Assembly (NCBI GenBank): GCA_030998225.1
Contig: JAPYXD010000420.1
Coordinates: 364,652 to 428,651 of the forward strand
Direction: 5' to 3'
From: Diplolepis rosae
Taxonomy: Eukaryota; Arthropoda; Insecta; Hymenoptera; Diplolepididae
DNA: 64,000 nt
Below the pieces are notes generated by a model that worked only from the letters and a program-made list of their open reading frames with translations, made no database searches and had not been told where the DNA came from. How positions within the stretch are numbered: position 1 is the first letter of the stretch; each line of letters opens with the position of its first letter. Below, one piece after another: positions 43,953 through 55,053 of the stretch. Position numbers and translations under genes: made by a program.

Positions 43953-46489
43953 AATATGTCCTTTATTATGTCCTTAAGTTTCAGCTAAAAAAATTTATTT
44001 TTGTGGAAAACTCTTGGGGAAAACTGATTTTATTGATTAAGTCAGCTGTACTGGCAGATGCATGACCTTAAGAATAGTATTTAACAAACCTGAATTTTTC
44101 GTCATGCAGGATTAGATAGACTGGAAAATTTTTAACTTTGCAGGTCATTGAAGTTTTAAGAGAAGTACTTTTTCTTATATGTGCCTCAATAAAAAGGTAA
44201 TAATTTGTTTTCGTTTCAATAGATCTACTGAGACCACAATTTTCTTGAGTGCATTTTTCCTCAGTTATTGAATCCTGCTCTAAAATGGATTTTTGAATTG
44301 CTTTAAAGCCTTCTTGTGCAATGATTTGGTGATTTCTAAAAATTTCTAAAAATCCACAACTGCATTTCTTGATACGATACATACTTGGTTCGTTTTTCAT
44401 AAGGAATGTCCACATATCGTATACACAGGAGAAAACGCTGAAAGAATGCACTAAAAAAGGTGATGCGGCTTTGTGAACAAGGATATTGGTTTTTGGTTTC
44501 TGAGGATCTACAAAATCTTTTAAAATTAAACACCTATGCCCATATATGTGTGGTTTTGCTCCGGAATCAATATAAACCAAAATAAAACCGCAAAATAGAT
44601 TTGACGAACCTTCAAGGTGTTTTAAATATTCAGAATTGTCATTAGCAGCCACTGCTAAAATTTCTGCAATAGTATCGAACGGGCATGTGTCGCGGACTAT
44701 AAATTTGCGATTGTCAAGTTCAATGGGTTTCATAAAACTATTTCCATTTTTTAAAAGCATAATTGTATTTTTGGAGTATTGAAGGGCAGGACTATTTTGA
44801 CGAATTTCAATATCTGGACACCGCTTGAAAAATTTCGAAGGCTTCCTACCTTTTAACTCGCATTGTCTTTTCTTTGATTTCTGTTCTTCGAACTTCGAAT
44901 CAAGCTTAAGACTTTTATTGAGTAAAACATCATCTTTCTTTAATCTATTGCGCCAGTTTTCTTGTTCTTTCAAGATAGAATCAGGTTTTCAAAATGCTGG
45001 GTTAGGAAAGAATTGCCTTGACCCGTACTTTTCAAATTTATCATTTGGATAGATCTTGCATCCAATACAATATTCTTCGTTAATGAAGTATCCTCTTCTT
45101 GTCCTTCATTTCGCCAGTTTTCCTTCTCATTTATTTCCGAGTCTGGTTCTGAATCGCAACGTTCTTGAAACCAGTTACGGTATTTTAAATCTGTTTTTAG
45201 GTCATCTGGAAGTAATAATTGACAAGAGTCGGTTCGGACATTCTCACAATTATTAATTGAAACAGAAAGACGTTCATTTTCGAGATCAAGTGAACTGCTA
45301 TGTGCAAGTATTCGACTTTTGTGGTCAAAACAGCTTGACAGTTCACTAGCGATCTCATCAACTACTTGATTGGTAACGTCTGGTATATTTTCTGGATTCT
45401 TTTCTTTATCGGTCATACGCATACGAGCTGTGACGATAGCAGATGCTGCTATTTTTGTTTGACCAAGGAGTGCTTCAAAATGAAACCTAAATAGCTTGTC
45501 AAGGCGGAGCGTTCCGTGCACACCCCGAAGAACATTATTTTTTAACTCATCGAAATCACCTTCGACGTAACAGCTTGTTGCCCTTATGCAGTCTGATTTG
45601 AAACATCTTTTCATTACCGCTGTCCACATAACAAATTCTTGAGCTAGTCTGCACAAATGGTCATAAAATTTGGGTAAGCGGTATGCGTTAGCTCGTGCAT
45701 GTATTACGTCCATACCTTCCTCAGCTTTCAGTTTTAAGGCTCTAAACCATTCCCCGTGTAGAAATTGCCCTATCTTTCCTTATTTCAAGTTGGGTTCTAG
45801 TGGGGCCCGTACTAGAATTTCCTCTTCTAGAAAAAACTGGTGAGGGCCCTGTTAGCACCCGATTAGCATTTCTAGTCCAGAAAAAACTGATAGGTGCCCT
45901 GTCAGGTTCCAGTGAGGAATTCCTTGTTTCGCTCAAGTATGGAAAATCTATTTGTATCTAGCGGGGCCCCGACTAGAGAATCCCTACTTGTAATATTTGT
46001 GGTTAAGGTTAGGTACATTAGATACAACATAACCTTTATTCTTTATTCCCATTAAAATTTGATGTTATCTGAGAAAAATGGAGATTTTCTGAACACGGTC
46101 TTGAATATGATCAATACTTAAGAGGAATCAAGAACATCTAAGAAAACTTTTTGATAATTTTGACTCGAATTCGCATGTAATTATAATAATCATATGCGAG
46201 CACGTATGTGTATGTGTGTGTATCTTATTGTGTCGAGGTAATAACGATAATTTAATTTTCTTGATTCAAAAGTTTCATCATATTTTTGGAATTGAAAAAA
46301 CTCAAACTTTTTAGATTCTGAACATAGGTTGATTTTACTCTTGAAAACAAAAATTAAAGGAATCATAAACTGTATAAAGTATCAGTAATATAAAATAATA
46401 AAAGTTAATAATTCTAAAATGTATATAAATCTTTTTATTATGTAATGTTCTTTAATTCAAAAATTTGATCGCATTCTTTCAGAAATATT

Positions 46490-46625
46490 TTATTTTATAG
46501 AAAATCAATTTAATAATTAAAAGTCTTAAAAATTTTAATCAGAATCATAAAATTAAAATATTTTATTTTATAGAAAATCAATTTAATAATTAAAAGTATT
46601 AAAAATTTTAATCAGAATCATAAAT
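46490..46625. repeat. direct repeat, two units of about 68 bp
   Basis: AATATTTTATTTTATAGAAA followed by a TTTAATAATTAAAAGTMTT block and TTTTAATCAGAATCATAAA occurs twice back to back with one or two differences. Confidence 0.75.
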
Positions 46626-46715
46626 TCGCGATTACACGAGGCCTATACACTTCTTACACGGCCCTGCAGTAGTTGAAGGTTATAAGCGCTATTTTCTTTC
46701 TCGTATACCAAGCGT

Positions 46716-46795
46716 GTGCAGCCGAGAGGCTTAGTCGTTAGGTTAGTAATGCGTTAATTATAAGTAGAGAGGGTTCGAACCCGCAGCGTTTAGAA
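46716..46795 (+). ncRNA. tRNA-like / SINE-like pol III promoter segment
   Basis: GGCTTAGTCGTTAGG resembles an A box and GGGTTCGAACCC is a close B box match (GGTTCGANNCC), about 45 bp apart, as in tRNAs. The acceptor and anticodon stems do not pair convincingly, so this is not a working tRNA. A tRNA-derived SINE head or a decayed tRNA copy is more likely. Confidence 0.4.
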
Positions 46796-48549
46796 TAATT
46801 TTTAATACCACCTAAACGAGCGTTTGTGTAGTGTAGAGAGGGGGGTGTGTGTTTGTAGGTGTGTATATAAAAATAGTAAGTTAGAGTCTACTTGAAAGTA
46901 TATACAGTTTTGAAATGTACTAAGAATATTCATCGATTCAACCACTGCTCTTATTTGATTTACCTATGTTCCTGCAGTTCACTTAACTTCAAAAATGACA
47001 CTTGGGGCCTTTACAAACTACGGAAAGTAAGTTAAAAAGTAGTCAAACCTACTGAGATTTTTTTCGGCGTACATGTAACGAAAAAATACTGTCAATTTAC
47101 TCAGAAAAAATTTCCTATGTTGAAAAAAGATTTTTTGCTGTGAAAACAGTAAACTTAACCTTCCAAGCGAATATCCCTCCATTGCCGTTAAAAACGGTAA
47201 ATATTAGAGTCGTAACTCGCATTTTCCCTATACTTTTTCTATCAGTTCTGGAAAATCCTTTTTATTTATTATTTTCTCAGTAAGATACCTGAACAAAATT
47301 GATCACGTGACTCTGCTGATTTTAGCTCTTAAATTCAATGCGGAGGTCCGATAGGGCCCTAATGGTGTCCTTTTTTGTAGGTGGGGTAGTGTAAGGGGTG
47401 ACCTCACTAAATCCCTACTAGAAAGTGTAGTAGGGCACACGTCGACAAAAGCGTTACGTTACCGACGGGGCCCTGACTAGTTTTCCACGCTAGATCCCGA
47501 CTAGAGATAGGGCAAACTCGTCGGGGCCCCACTAGACCCCTATCAAAATTTCTACACGGGTCTAGCATATTCACGTCTGCGTCAGGTTCTTGATTAACAA
47601 AGCAGTTAGGGTTTTTCGGGTCAAGATTTAAACCAGTAGACTCCATTTTCTTAATCAGATTTTTGAAATTTTCAGATTCCTCATCCGGTATCAACTGGAT
47701 TGCGTTGTGTTCTTCAGTTGCTATATAATTGAGTAATTTCAGTCTTGCTTTTTCAGCAGGAGACGATAATTTTCTATTGAATACTTCACCATCATAATGA
47801 TGTATTGAAATTGTCAACGTCAGTAGTAAAATGTCTTCAAATCGGTGAAAATCTTCACACGATACCATAAGAGCAATGCAGCGGATAAGAAAATCTTTTA
47901 TTATTTTATTATCTTCTGTAAAGCATTTTAAGCGACAAAAAATAGCTATGAAGTGTGCTACGTCAACTCTGATAAAAGTAGCTGCAAGCCGACGTCCACT
48001 TTTTTGATTTATTAAAAACAAAAAACATTCTCGCATATAATCTTTCAGAGTAATATTGTTAAACGATAGAGAGATTGCTCCTAAAAGAGCTTTGGAATAA
48101 TCCGAAACAGCTTCCTTAGGCTTAATACCTACACTTACTAACCATTTATTCAGCCAGTAAAAAATGGTATTGGTATCTTGCGATGCAGAAAGCATTTGGC
48201 CAACTGAAACTGTAATGCCATAAAAATGTATCACTATTTCAAAAAGAAATATCACAGGAGATATAATATTGTCCAATATCGACACCTAGTTCTTCGTCTC
48301 TGCATTCTTGCAGTAATTTACGCAGAACGTCACTACTATACAAAATAGGTGGTTTCACATCTCCTAATTGAATTAATTTTTTAGCAATATTTCTTCTGCA
48401 ATTAGCAGCTCCTTCTATTAGTAATTGTGCTGCAATAACCTTACGTTTTTCATTTCGCAGTTGTCTCTGAATATCTTCGTGAAAAGGAACGTCTCTTGTG
48501 TCTTCAGATAAATATACAGAAAGCCACAAATCTGTACCACGAATTGGTT

Positions 48550-48930
48550 TTCTCAGAAAAAAGATTTGATTGAATCAAAACAATTATTTGTTTGAACGAC
48601 TTTCTTTGATTTAATGAAATGTTTTGTTTAAATGAAACAAAATTTGTTTGATTCTAAAAAAATATCTTTGGATCAAAAAAATATTCATTCGAATCAAATA
48701 AATTTCGGCCTTAAATCAAACAAATTATATCTTTAACCATATATCAATGCATTAATTTCTTTGTTTTGAAGAAAAATTAATTTGATTCAAACAAATATTT
48801 ATTTGGTTCAAAGATATTTTGTTTGAACCAAACAAAGTTTATTTCATTTAAACAAATCATTTCTTTAAATCAAAGAAAGTCGTTCAAAGAAATCATTTTC
48901 TTTGATTCAATCAAATCTTTTTTCTGAGTG
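48550..48930. mobile_element. TTTGATTCAA-type palindromic MITE, copy 2
   Basis: It aligns with 20094-20472 along its length: CTCAGAAAAAAGATTTGATT at the left, TCTTTTTTCTGAGTG at the right, and a palindromic centre with TTTGTTTTGAAGAA. It interrupts the NOF-like frame after ..AIAEKE, which resumes on the other side as ..RGTDLWLSVYLSED. This proves it is an insertion. Confidence 0.75.
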
Positions 48931-49667
48931 TTCTTTTTCTGCAATGGCTTGAAATTTACTGTCACACTCGCTGCTCTTGCACATTCCTATTATATTCAAA
49001 AAGGGTCTACTTGGATTCAAAGAAACTGTGGCCTTTTTGAAAGTAAATGCACAAGGCATTCGATACTGCTTCCAAAAATTATCAGCTATGATATCAGACC
49101 ATACACCTGGTGGTAGAGTCAAATATTGTCGGCCATTGTAGACACGAGTGACTGGTTTCATTTCTTGCCATAATTTATTTAATATACATAAATCAAATCG
49201 GTTATCATCATTTAACCATGTAGGTTAGATAAACTTATCATTGCCTAAAGTTTCTACAATTGCAGACTTATCATCAGAATCATTGTCATCGAAAGGTTCA
49301 ATATTTGGTTCAATGGCATTGCAACTTTCTGCTATATTTCTTCTGATATCTTCAACACTTATACCCAATTTTTCAAATACTTTAGTCTTAAGTCCTCTTC
49401 TATCATTTAATAAATTAATATAGACGTTGTGAGATGTCCATTTCCCGTTCAATGCATTGCTGACGTCTTTATAAAATTGATCAGAATAAGCGGGTATTTC
49501 ACCGTTACGTAGTGATGGCGGAAAAAGTGAATAAACTGCATCGATAGCATCCAAAAGTTCAACTCTTGCTGGTGGTGGCATCTAAAAATAAAATAAATTT
49601 AAAGTATGCTTCAATCATTTTCATCAATTTTTCAAGAGCAGTTGTTACATACCCACTTCAAAAATTG

Positions 49668-49820
49668 TACGTACAAAAGGAAGTACTAAAGGACGTATAA
49701 AAGACGTATAAACGTTCGTATAAAAGGACGTACAAATAAAGTGCTCGATTATGATACAAAATGACGTTCTTTTGTACGTCTTTTTGTATATCCTTTTGTA
49801 CGTACGTCCTTTGGTACGCT
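49668..49820. repeat. hairpin of short GTACAAAAGGAC repeats, copy 1
   Basis: Several variants of GTACAAAAGGAC and GTATAAAAGAC run rightwards, then the complementary CTTTTGTACGTC words run back. An RNA from either strand would form a long imperfect hairpin. Confidence 0.65.
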
Positions 49821-50029
49821 TTATCGAATACTCATTTTTAGCGTTATATTAATCAATAATTCAATTATTCCAATTTTTCTTTGTTCCTCCATTTTGAACG
49901 TTGATATCAGCTTTACTTTATTTCAATAAAGTACTTTCTATAACTATGTTCATTTCTCATTTGAAAAATATAAAATTGGTTAAACCAATAACGATCCGGT
50001 GTTTCAGAGATTTTTTTTAAAAGTAGGAA

Positions 50030-50192
50030 AAGATGACTTACCAAAGAATTTACAAAAGAACGTACCAAAGCACATACAAAAAGACGTACAAAAGGACGTC
50101 ATTCTATATCCCAATTCACCACGTTCTTTTGTACGAACTTTTATACGCCTTTTTGTATGTACTTTCATACGTCCTTTTGTATGTCCGCTTTT
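50030..50192. repeat. hairpin of short GTACAAAAGGAC repeats, copy 2
   Basis: Same design as 49668-49820: ACCAAAG, ACAAAAGAACGTACC and ACGTACAAAAGGACGTC on the left half, then TTCTTTTGTACG and CGTCCTTTTGTATGTCC on the right. The open frames covering it on both strands are by-products of the repeats. Confidence 0.65.
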
Positions 50193-51674
50193 CCAAGTGC
50201 GATAACTTATAATCATAATCTTACAATCTTAGGTTTATAAATATTTTTCAATTTCAATTTAGTGCATAATATTTGTGAGTAAATTGCCCAACAAGGTGTC
50301 AATTACATAGAGATATTTGAATTTATTGTAATCGCTAAAGGAATTCAGGTGAATTAAAAACTGTTTTCTTAGGTTTTAGTCTGTAAAATTCCAATTCATT
50401 TTCTTCGAATAACAGTAAAACGAAATTGATTCCATGTGCTGATTTTTATTGTACTATACCACTAAATTTGCAGTTTTTTACAAAGATTATCTTGGTCGTA
50501 ATTTTGAACATAAACACTGATAGGAATGGTTCGGGAGTTTTAGCCATTCGGTTGTAGGTTGGGAATTTATAATTGTATTTATAAAATAATATGTCTCTCT
50601 GAACAACGCAGGATGTTGAATACAGAAATCAAAATATTGTAAGTGAAATTGGTCGAATCAGAAATATAATATGGGAAGGCGAACAATACATTTTTCCATA
50701 GCAACCAATAATATGGTTCATTCGTTCATATTTATTCAGTTATAATCGAATGGTTAAAATACAAATCTCATATTGCTGTATCTATGCCAGCAATAAGGTA
50801 AGCTTAAATTAATCATAAATATCGTTGTAACAGCCATTCCTTTCTATCAGTGAAGATTTGAATAATTATAAGCTTTACTCAGTAGAAAATAATGGTCTCT
50901 GTCTCGCCGACAATCATTTAATTCCGTTTAAAATATACAATATTCTACAAATTTTATTTTTGGTACAGAAAAACAACCAAAGTAAATTATAATTAAATAT
51001 ATTTACTTACTTTATATCCGCAAGCAGTACTTAATTACTGTTATGATTATAGCATTAAACAGTCTGCTAATAAATAACGGCTAAATTTACTCACCAGGAA
51101 ATCAAAATCTCTGCTTCACCGACAACTGTTTAATGACTTAATCACAAAAGTCTACAAAATTCATATATAGTACAGTAAAAAACAAAAAAGATAATAATAA
51201 TAAAATATATTTACTTACTTTATAACACAGTAAAATTTTTTTCTAATTATTACAACATTAAACAGTACTGTTAGGTGTCAGTACTCTAGGTATTTGAATA
51301 TCCCGCATAATGAATGAGTGCACGCGCATTAGTATCATGTTAATAGCAGTAGGGCTCTAGGACCCTTAACTAATAATTTTTCTAAAATATTAATATTCAC
51401 AAGAATTTTGACTATCAAACGACAAAAATCGAATATCAAACGCTATCAAACGAGCAACAAATGATTTAAAAAAGAATTTTTGCTAAGTAACTAAAAATAA
51501 TGTGTGGTGCAAGTGTGAAGTTGGCACCCTAGTTTAAAAACATCGATTACTATTTTAATTTTGACTATCAAACGACCAAAATTGACTATCAAACACCAAC
51601 AAACGACCATCAAACGATTCTATAGAAAAAAGTTAGTTTTTTCACAGTTGTTGTTCCATCTTCACGATCATACT

Positions 51675-52540
51675 GTAAGTTAGGTTGGTCTTGGACGAAA
51701 GAAATATATGGGAATCATCGGGAAATTGATGAAAAAAAATTTTCTAGCGTAAAAGTAAGTCATAAATTTATTAATAATTATGTTTTTCAATTGCAAAATT
51801 AATTTCCGCCTATTTTGAGTACCTACTTGTCGCTTGTCATTCTTTTAATTTTTTAATATAAAAGAAAATGTCATAAATTTGTAGGTTATGATAACCGTTT
51901 CTTTTGAAGGATTTGAAGAATGTATCGATAAGCATGTTCTCGTTTTCAACACATTCTTCAAATCTAGGAGTGGAAATGTAAATTTAACGACTAGCGAAAA
52001 AAAATATGTCGATAATTCGTAGATTAAGTACTTATATAAACTGTAAACAACACATTCCTCGTGGAAATATTCACTGAAAAAAAAATCATCAAAATGAGCG
52101 GAGCGGCGGATTTTCGATAGCTGACGCACGGCGGCAAGGTGGCGAGGGGCTGGATCCACTCTGAAAAAATATTGATTCGATCGGTCAAAATCGACGGCGC
52201 AGCTTTAGTCGCACTTTTCTCGGGAACCATTTGCGAAAAAGTAATGATTTTTTTTTTATTTCATACCTCGCATCTAGTGGAATTCATTTCTACTGTTGAT
52301 AATCCAATAAGTCTACTAGTTGATCAGTGAAATACTTGTAATTTATTAACTGAAATTCGTTGCAGTTTTATTTGATGTTTCGATGTGAAAAAATAAAAAG
52401 GATTTTACAAGCAAGATAATTTATGTTTCACACGTAAATTTACATTTATTCTCCTATCGTAAATTAAATCTAAAAATTTTTTTAATCATATACACAATTT
52501 TATAGTTTCAGAAAATGTAAGGTTGTAAGGTTGACCAAAA
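51675..52540. other. AT-rich DNA with a small CG-rich patch, no certain gene
   Basis: From about 52095 to 52215 the sequence becomes CG-rich (GAGCGGAGCGGCGG, GACGCACGGCGGCAAGGTGG), flanked by the inverted words TGAAAAAAAAATCAT and ATGATTTTTTTTT. It could be an exon, a promoter or a small MITE. Short frames on both strands are not decisive. Confidence 0.3.
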
Positions 52541-52990
52541 AGCACCAGCCGGATTGATGGGGCAACGTATAGTTGAGCAGCCTTGGCTAGTTTTGGCGGC
52601 CGATAGCATGGGCCCACTTTCAAGGAGTAAAGCGGGTTACCAATATGTACTAGTATATATACTCCGGTATAGCCCTACCGGAAATCTAGACGAGTTCTAG
52701 ACAAGATTGTCTAGGAGCGATCCTCTAGAATTGACCCCTTTCTAGAGTCATGCTAGACTCATTCTAGATGAATAAAGGTTCAGTCCCTTTTTTACAAGGG
52801 TAGCAGTAAAGTCATAAATTGTCCTTAAGCCGACCCTATCGATATCTATACCTGTTTTATGATCGTTCAGCATGGGTCTAGAACGAATCTAGAACGTGTC
52901 TAGTGCGCATCTAGAATGAGTCTAGTGCGCATCTAGAATAAGTCTAGTGCGTATCTAGAGATAGTCTAGTCCAGTCTAGAAATAAAGTAT
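52541..52990. repeat. TCTAGA-rich repeat block
   Basis: About fifteen TCTAGA, TCTAGAC or GTCTAG words lie between 52685 and 52975. From 52900 a 22-bp unit of the type GTCTAGTGCGCATCTAGAAT repeats three times. The left part, 52541-52650, is GC-rich and unassigned. Its style (short palindromic words) is like the inside of the CCC..GTRGAAATT elements, but I found no matching ends. Confidence 0.55.
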
Positions 52991-54390
52991 GTCTAAAAAA
53001 ATATTCAAGTACATTTTTTTTTTAATTTCCTTTATTCTTTGCAACTAGTATCACAATTATATAACGACGTACATAATATTTATACAACTACAATATATAC
53101 ACTACACGTCGGAAATATGAGAACACCTGTTTTTCGTATATCGTTTAAAACTAAATTAAAAGCTATCAACATTTACTTAAAATAAACTCAGGACGAAATT
53201 ACTTTGACAATTTTTTAAGACGATATTGCAAAAACTTTAAATCTCAAGGTTTTATAAAAATACTAATAACTTTGTAAATAATAAACATTTTTAAAAATTT
53301 CTTGGGCCCATTTTAAAGCTAAATTTCTATGGGATCTGAAAAACTTATTATTATAATTTGGTATAATCGTACAATTATTAGGCTGCATTGGCGAGGACAT
53401 AAAATTGGCGCAAAAAAGTTGGACATATTTGAATATTTTTCCTGTTGAGAAAAATATTTCTATAAAATAAAGGAAATAATTAATCATGAAGTTTCTGCTA
53501 AAATATATTTAAATTTACACACTTGATTTTTATTATTATTTTCCTACTGAATAGGTAATATTGAACTTTTCACGTATTTTAAAACCAAATTTAAGCCCTT
53601 GTATAATGCACAGAAATAACTATACAATTATTTCAATACGTTTATCAGATTCTATAGAAATTTACGTTCGGAATGAGTCTAAACAATTTGAAAAATGTTC
53701 ATTATTTCAAAAAGATATTGACATTTTCATAATACATTGTGATTTGACTTTTTTTACAATATCATCTTAAAAAATTGATAAAGTGACTTCATCCTATAAG
53801 AATTATTTATCATGTAGTATATTTATTAATATAATTATTAATTATGTAATAAGTTAACAAAGTAAACAGTTATTGCTTGTATATTCGTTACACTGAAAGA
53901 AAGTGTTAGTCGTGTCTGCCCATTTTTTTATGTAAAAAAGGGTCACAAGTATGTTTTTTACTCTGTATCATCTAAACACCTTGGTTCTTACAGCTAGATT
54001 AACATTGTAGGAATAATTAAAATTTTTATTCAGACTTACAAAATCCGATTAGTCGGCTTGTTTTGTAGCCGGGATTATTTTCATGCATTCCCACAATGTA
54101 TTGATCTTATAATAGAAGTTACCAATACGTTTTTGTAAAACTTACTAATTTCGTTAATTGCTATTACTATTTGTCGAGTTTAGTCATTACAAAAAATATA
54201 TATTTTTTCGACATAACGGAGAATAGTCGTATTAAAAACTATTTCAATATCTTAATTAGAAACTGATGAATTTTTTCATCCGTACATGATTAAAATAGTA
54301 ATTCCAACTTTGAAAAAATGTTAAATTCATCATTCTATCTATTTTATTTCGGTTAAAGTCGATGGAAACTTTCTTAGGTTAGAATTGTTT
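52991..54390. other. AT-rich, no gene supported
   Basis: Long AT-rich DNA with short frames on both strands whose composition is that of the background. No repeats matched elsewhere in the window. Confidence 0.4.
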
Positions 54391-54664
54391 ACTCTCTAAA
54401 TCTGAATCAGTCAAATTTTTACTGATTGAATCAGTGAATTGTCTTTTCACTGATTCATCAGTGAAAACAATATTTTCTACTGTTAAATCAGTTATTTTTT
54501 GCTGTTAAATTAGTGAAAACAATATTTTCCCCTGTTAAATCAGTTAATTTTCACTGAAGTAATCAGTGAAATTTGACTGATTCGCAGTAACCTCTTTGTA
54601 GCTATTTAAATCAGTTAAATTTCACTGATAATCAGTAGATTTTGACTAATTCCGATTTAGAGAG
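54391..54664. mobile_element. palindromic MITE with ACTCTCTAAATCTGAATCAG ends
   Basis: The left end is ACTCTCTAAATCTGAATCAG and the right end is ACTAATTCCGATTTAGAGAGT. In between, short variants of AATCAGTGAAA and TGTTAAATCAGTTA alternate in both orientations. No coding. Confidence 0.65.
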
Positions 54665-55053
54665 TGGGATAAAAACTTTTTTAATTATGGTCTTTCAAAA
54701 TGTAACAAAGGACGACAATTGTTGACATATTTTTCATCACAAACTGCACAACAGTTTACAATTATACTTTAAAATTATCATGATTTAATTTTTCTCATTT
54801 TGATGAAGAACAAAAGCAAAATTTTAAGTAATCAATGTATGTGACGATTTCAAAACGATTCAAAACAGTTGATAAGCAGGAAAAATCTAATTCGTCTGTA
54901 CAATTATTTCTTGAAGTTTACTATCATCAAAGATTTATAATTACACGAAATATTACATATGAAAATAAAATAATTACTTTTCTCAAAATAAATGAATCTG
55001 ATCAATTTTACAATAAAAACTAGTAGCATACTTAGTTCCATAGACTATCTATT
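54665..55053. other. AT-rich 3' flank of the BEN-domain gene
   Basis: Downstream of the stop of gene 2 on the - strand. TTTATT words (AATAAA on the - strand) near 55011 and 54971 could serve as poly(A) signals. Nothing else seen. Confidence 0.35.

Larger units (their letters stand above)
40865..43973. mobile_element. TTAA-flanked palindromic element interrupted by a LINE
   Basis: It begins GGGCATGTGG right after the TTAA at 40861-40864 and ends ATTATGTCC before TTAA (43974-43977). Inverted internal blocks include TTTCTACATGTTTGTGTC and GACGCAAACATGTAGAAAC with TACATAAAATTTTG in between. The LINE at 41285-43952 sits close to its right end. It shares one TTAA with the MITE on its left, so two TTAA insertions used adjacent sites. 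Confidence 0.55.
45754..47560. mobile_element. 1.8-kb element with CCCGTGTAGAAATT ends, splitting the NOF-like gene
   Basis: The ends CCCGTGTAGAAATTGCCC and AAATTTCTACACGGG are inverted. On each side are many CTAGT, GGGGCCC and TCTAGAAAA words in both orientations (about 45790-45990 and 47350-47550). The interior is AT-rich with a tandem copy (46490-46625) and a tRNA-like segment. It interrupts the NOF-like frame exactly between ..NMLDP and WFRALKL. No transposase. Its ends resemble those at 1550, 2844, 4638 and 5635. Confidence 0.7.
44068..49581 (-). pseudogene. NOF-like (MULE superfamily) transposon protein, decayed
   Basis: Read on the - strand, the pieces are: 49581-48931 (with one in-frame TAA at 49225-49227), 48549-48245, 48285-47561, 45753-44985 and 44990-44068. 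Together they would give roughly 1100 residues, the size known for the NOF protein of Drosophila foldback elements. The start is MPPPARVELLDAIDAVYSLF. A MULE-like core shows VSDYSKALLGAISL, and RVDVAHFIAIFCRLKCF, the D-x2-H..C pattern of MULE transposases. A degenerate repeat around ENWRN occurs twice near 45110 and 44950. Damage: one stop, frameshifts near 48250 and 44990, and two insertions (45754-47560 and 48550-48930). The NOF assignment is from memory of the family and is probable rather than certain. Confidence 0.6.
49582..51278. other. non-coding left part of the NOF-like unit, with hairpins and a tandem copy
   Basis: It lies upstream of the NOF-like start codon on the - strand. It contains two hairpins made of GTACAAAAGGAC words (entered separately) and a duplicated segment: about 50880-51060 and 51090-51265 share AAAATATATTTACTTACTTTAT and the TCTCTG.TTCRCCGACAA blocks. 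No protein frame is supported. Confidence 0.45.
34184..51674 (-). mobile_element. 17.5-kb foldback-like element carrying a NOF/MULE-type gene
   Basis: The left arm starts AGTATGATCGTGAAGATGG and the right arm ends with the inverse. After subtracting the nested MITE and its 9-bp duplication, the left arm is 155 + 241 = 396 bp, exactly the right arm (51279-51674). The arms contain many CGTTTGAT words. A second copy of the inner ~260 bp follows at 35055-35317, as in foldback transposons whose arms grow by internal repetition. Inside lies a decayed NOF-like gene (44068-49581) plus at least eight insertions. No target duplication is obvious at the outer ends. Confidence 0.7.

Noticed and set aside
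46716..46795. Functional tRNA gene
   Set aside because: A and B boxes are present but the acceptor and anticodon stems do not pair; kept only as tRNA-like.
49999..50205. 68- and 70-codon frames on both strands
   Set aside because: Generated by the 12-bp hairpin repeats; the residue pattern merely mirrors the repeats.
52139..52330. 63-codon + strand frame in the CG-rich patch
   Set aside because: The - strand is equally open there and there are no convincing splice sites or motif; left unassigned.
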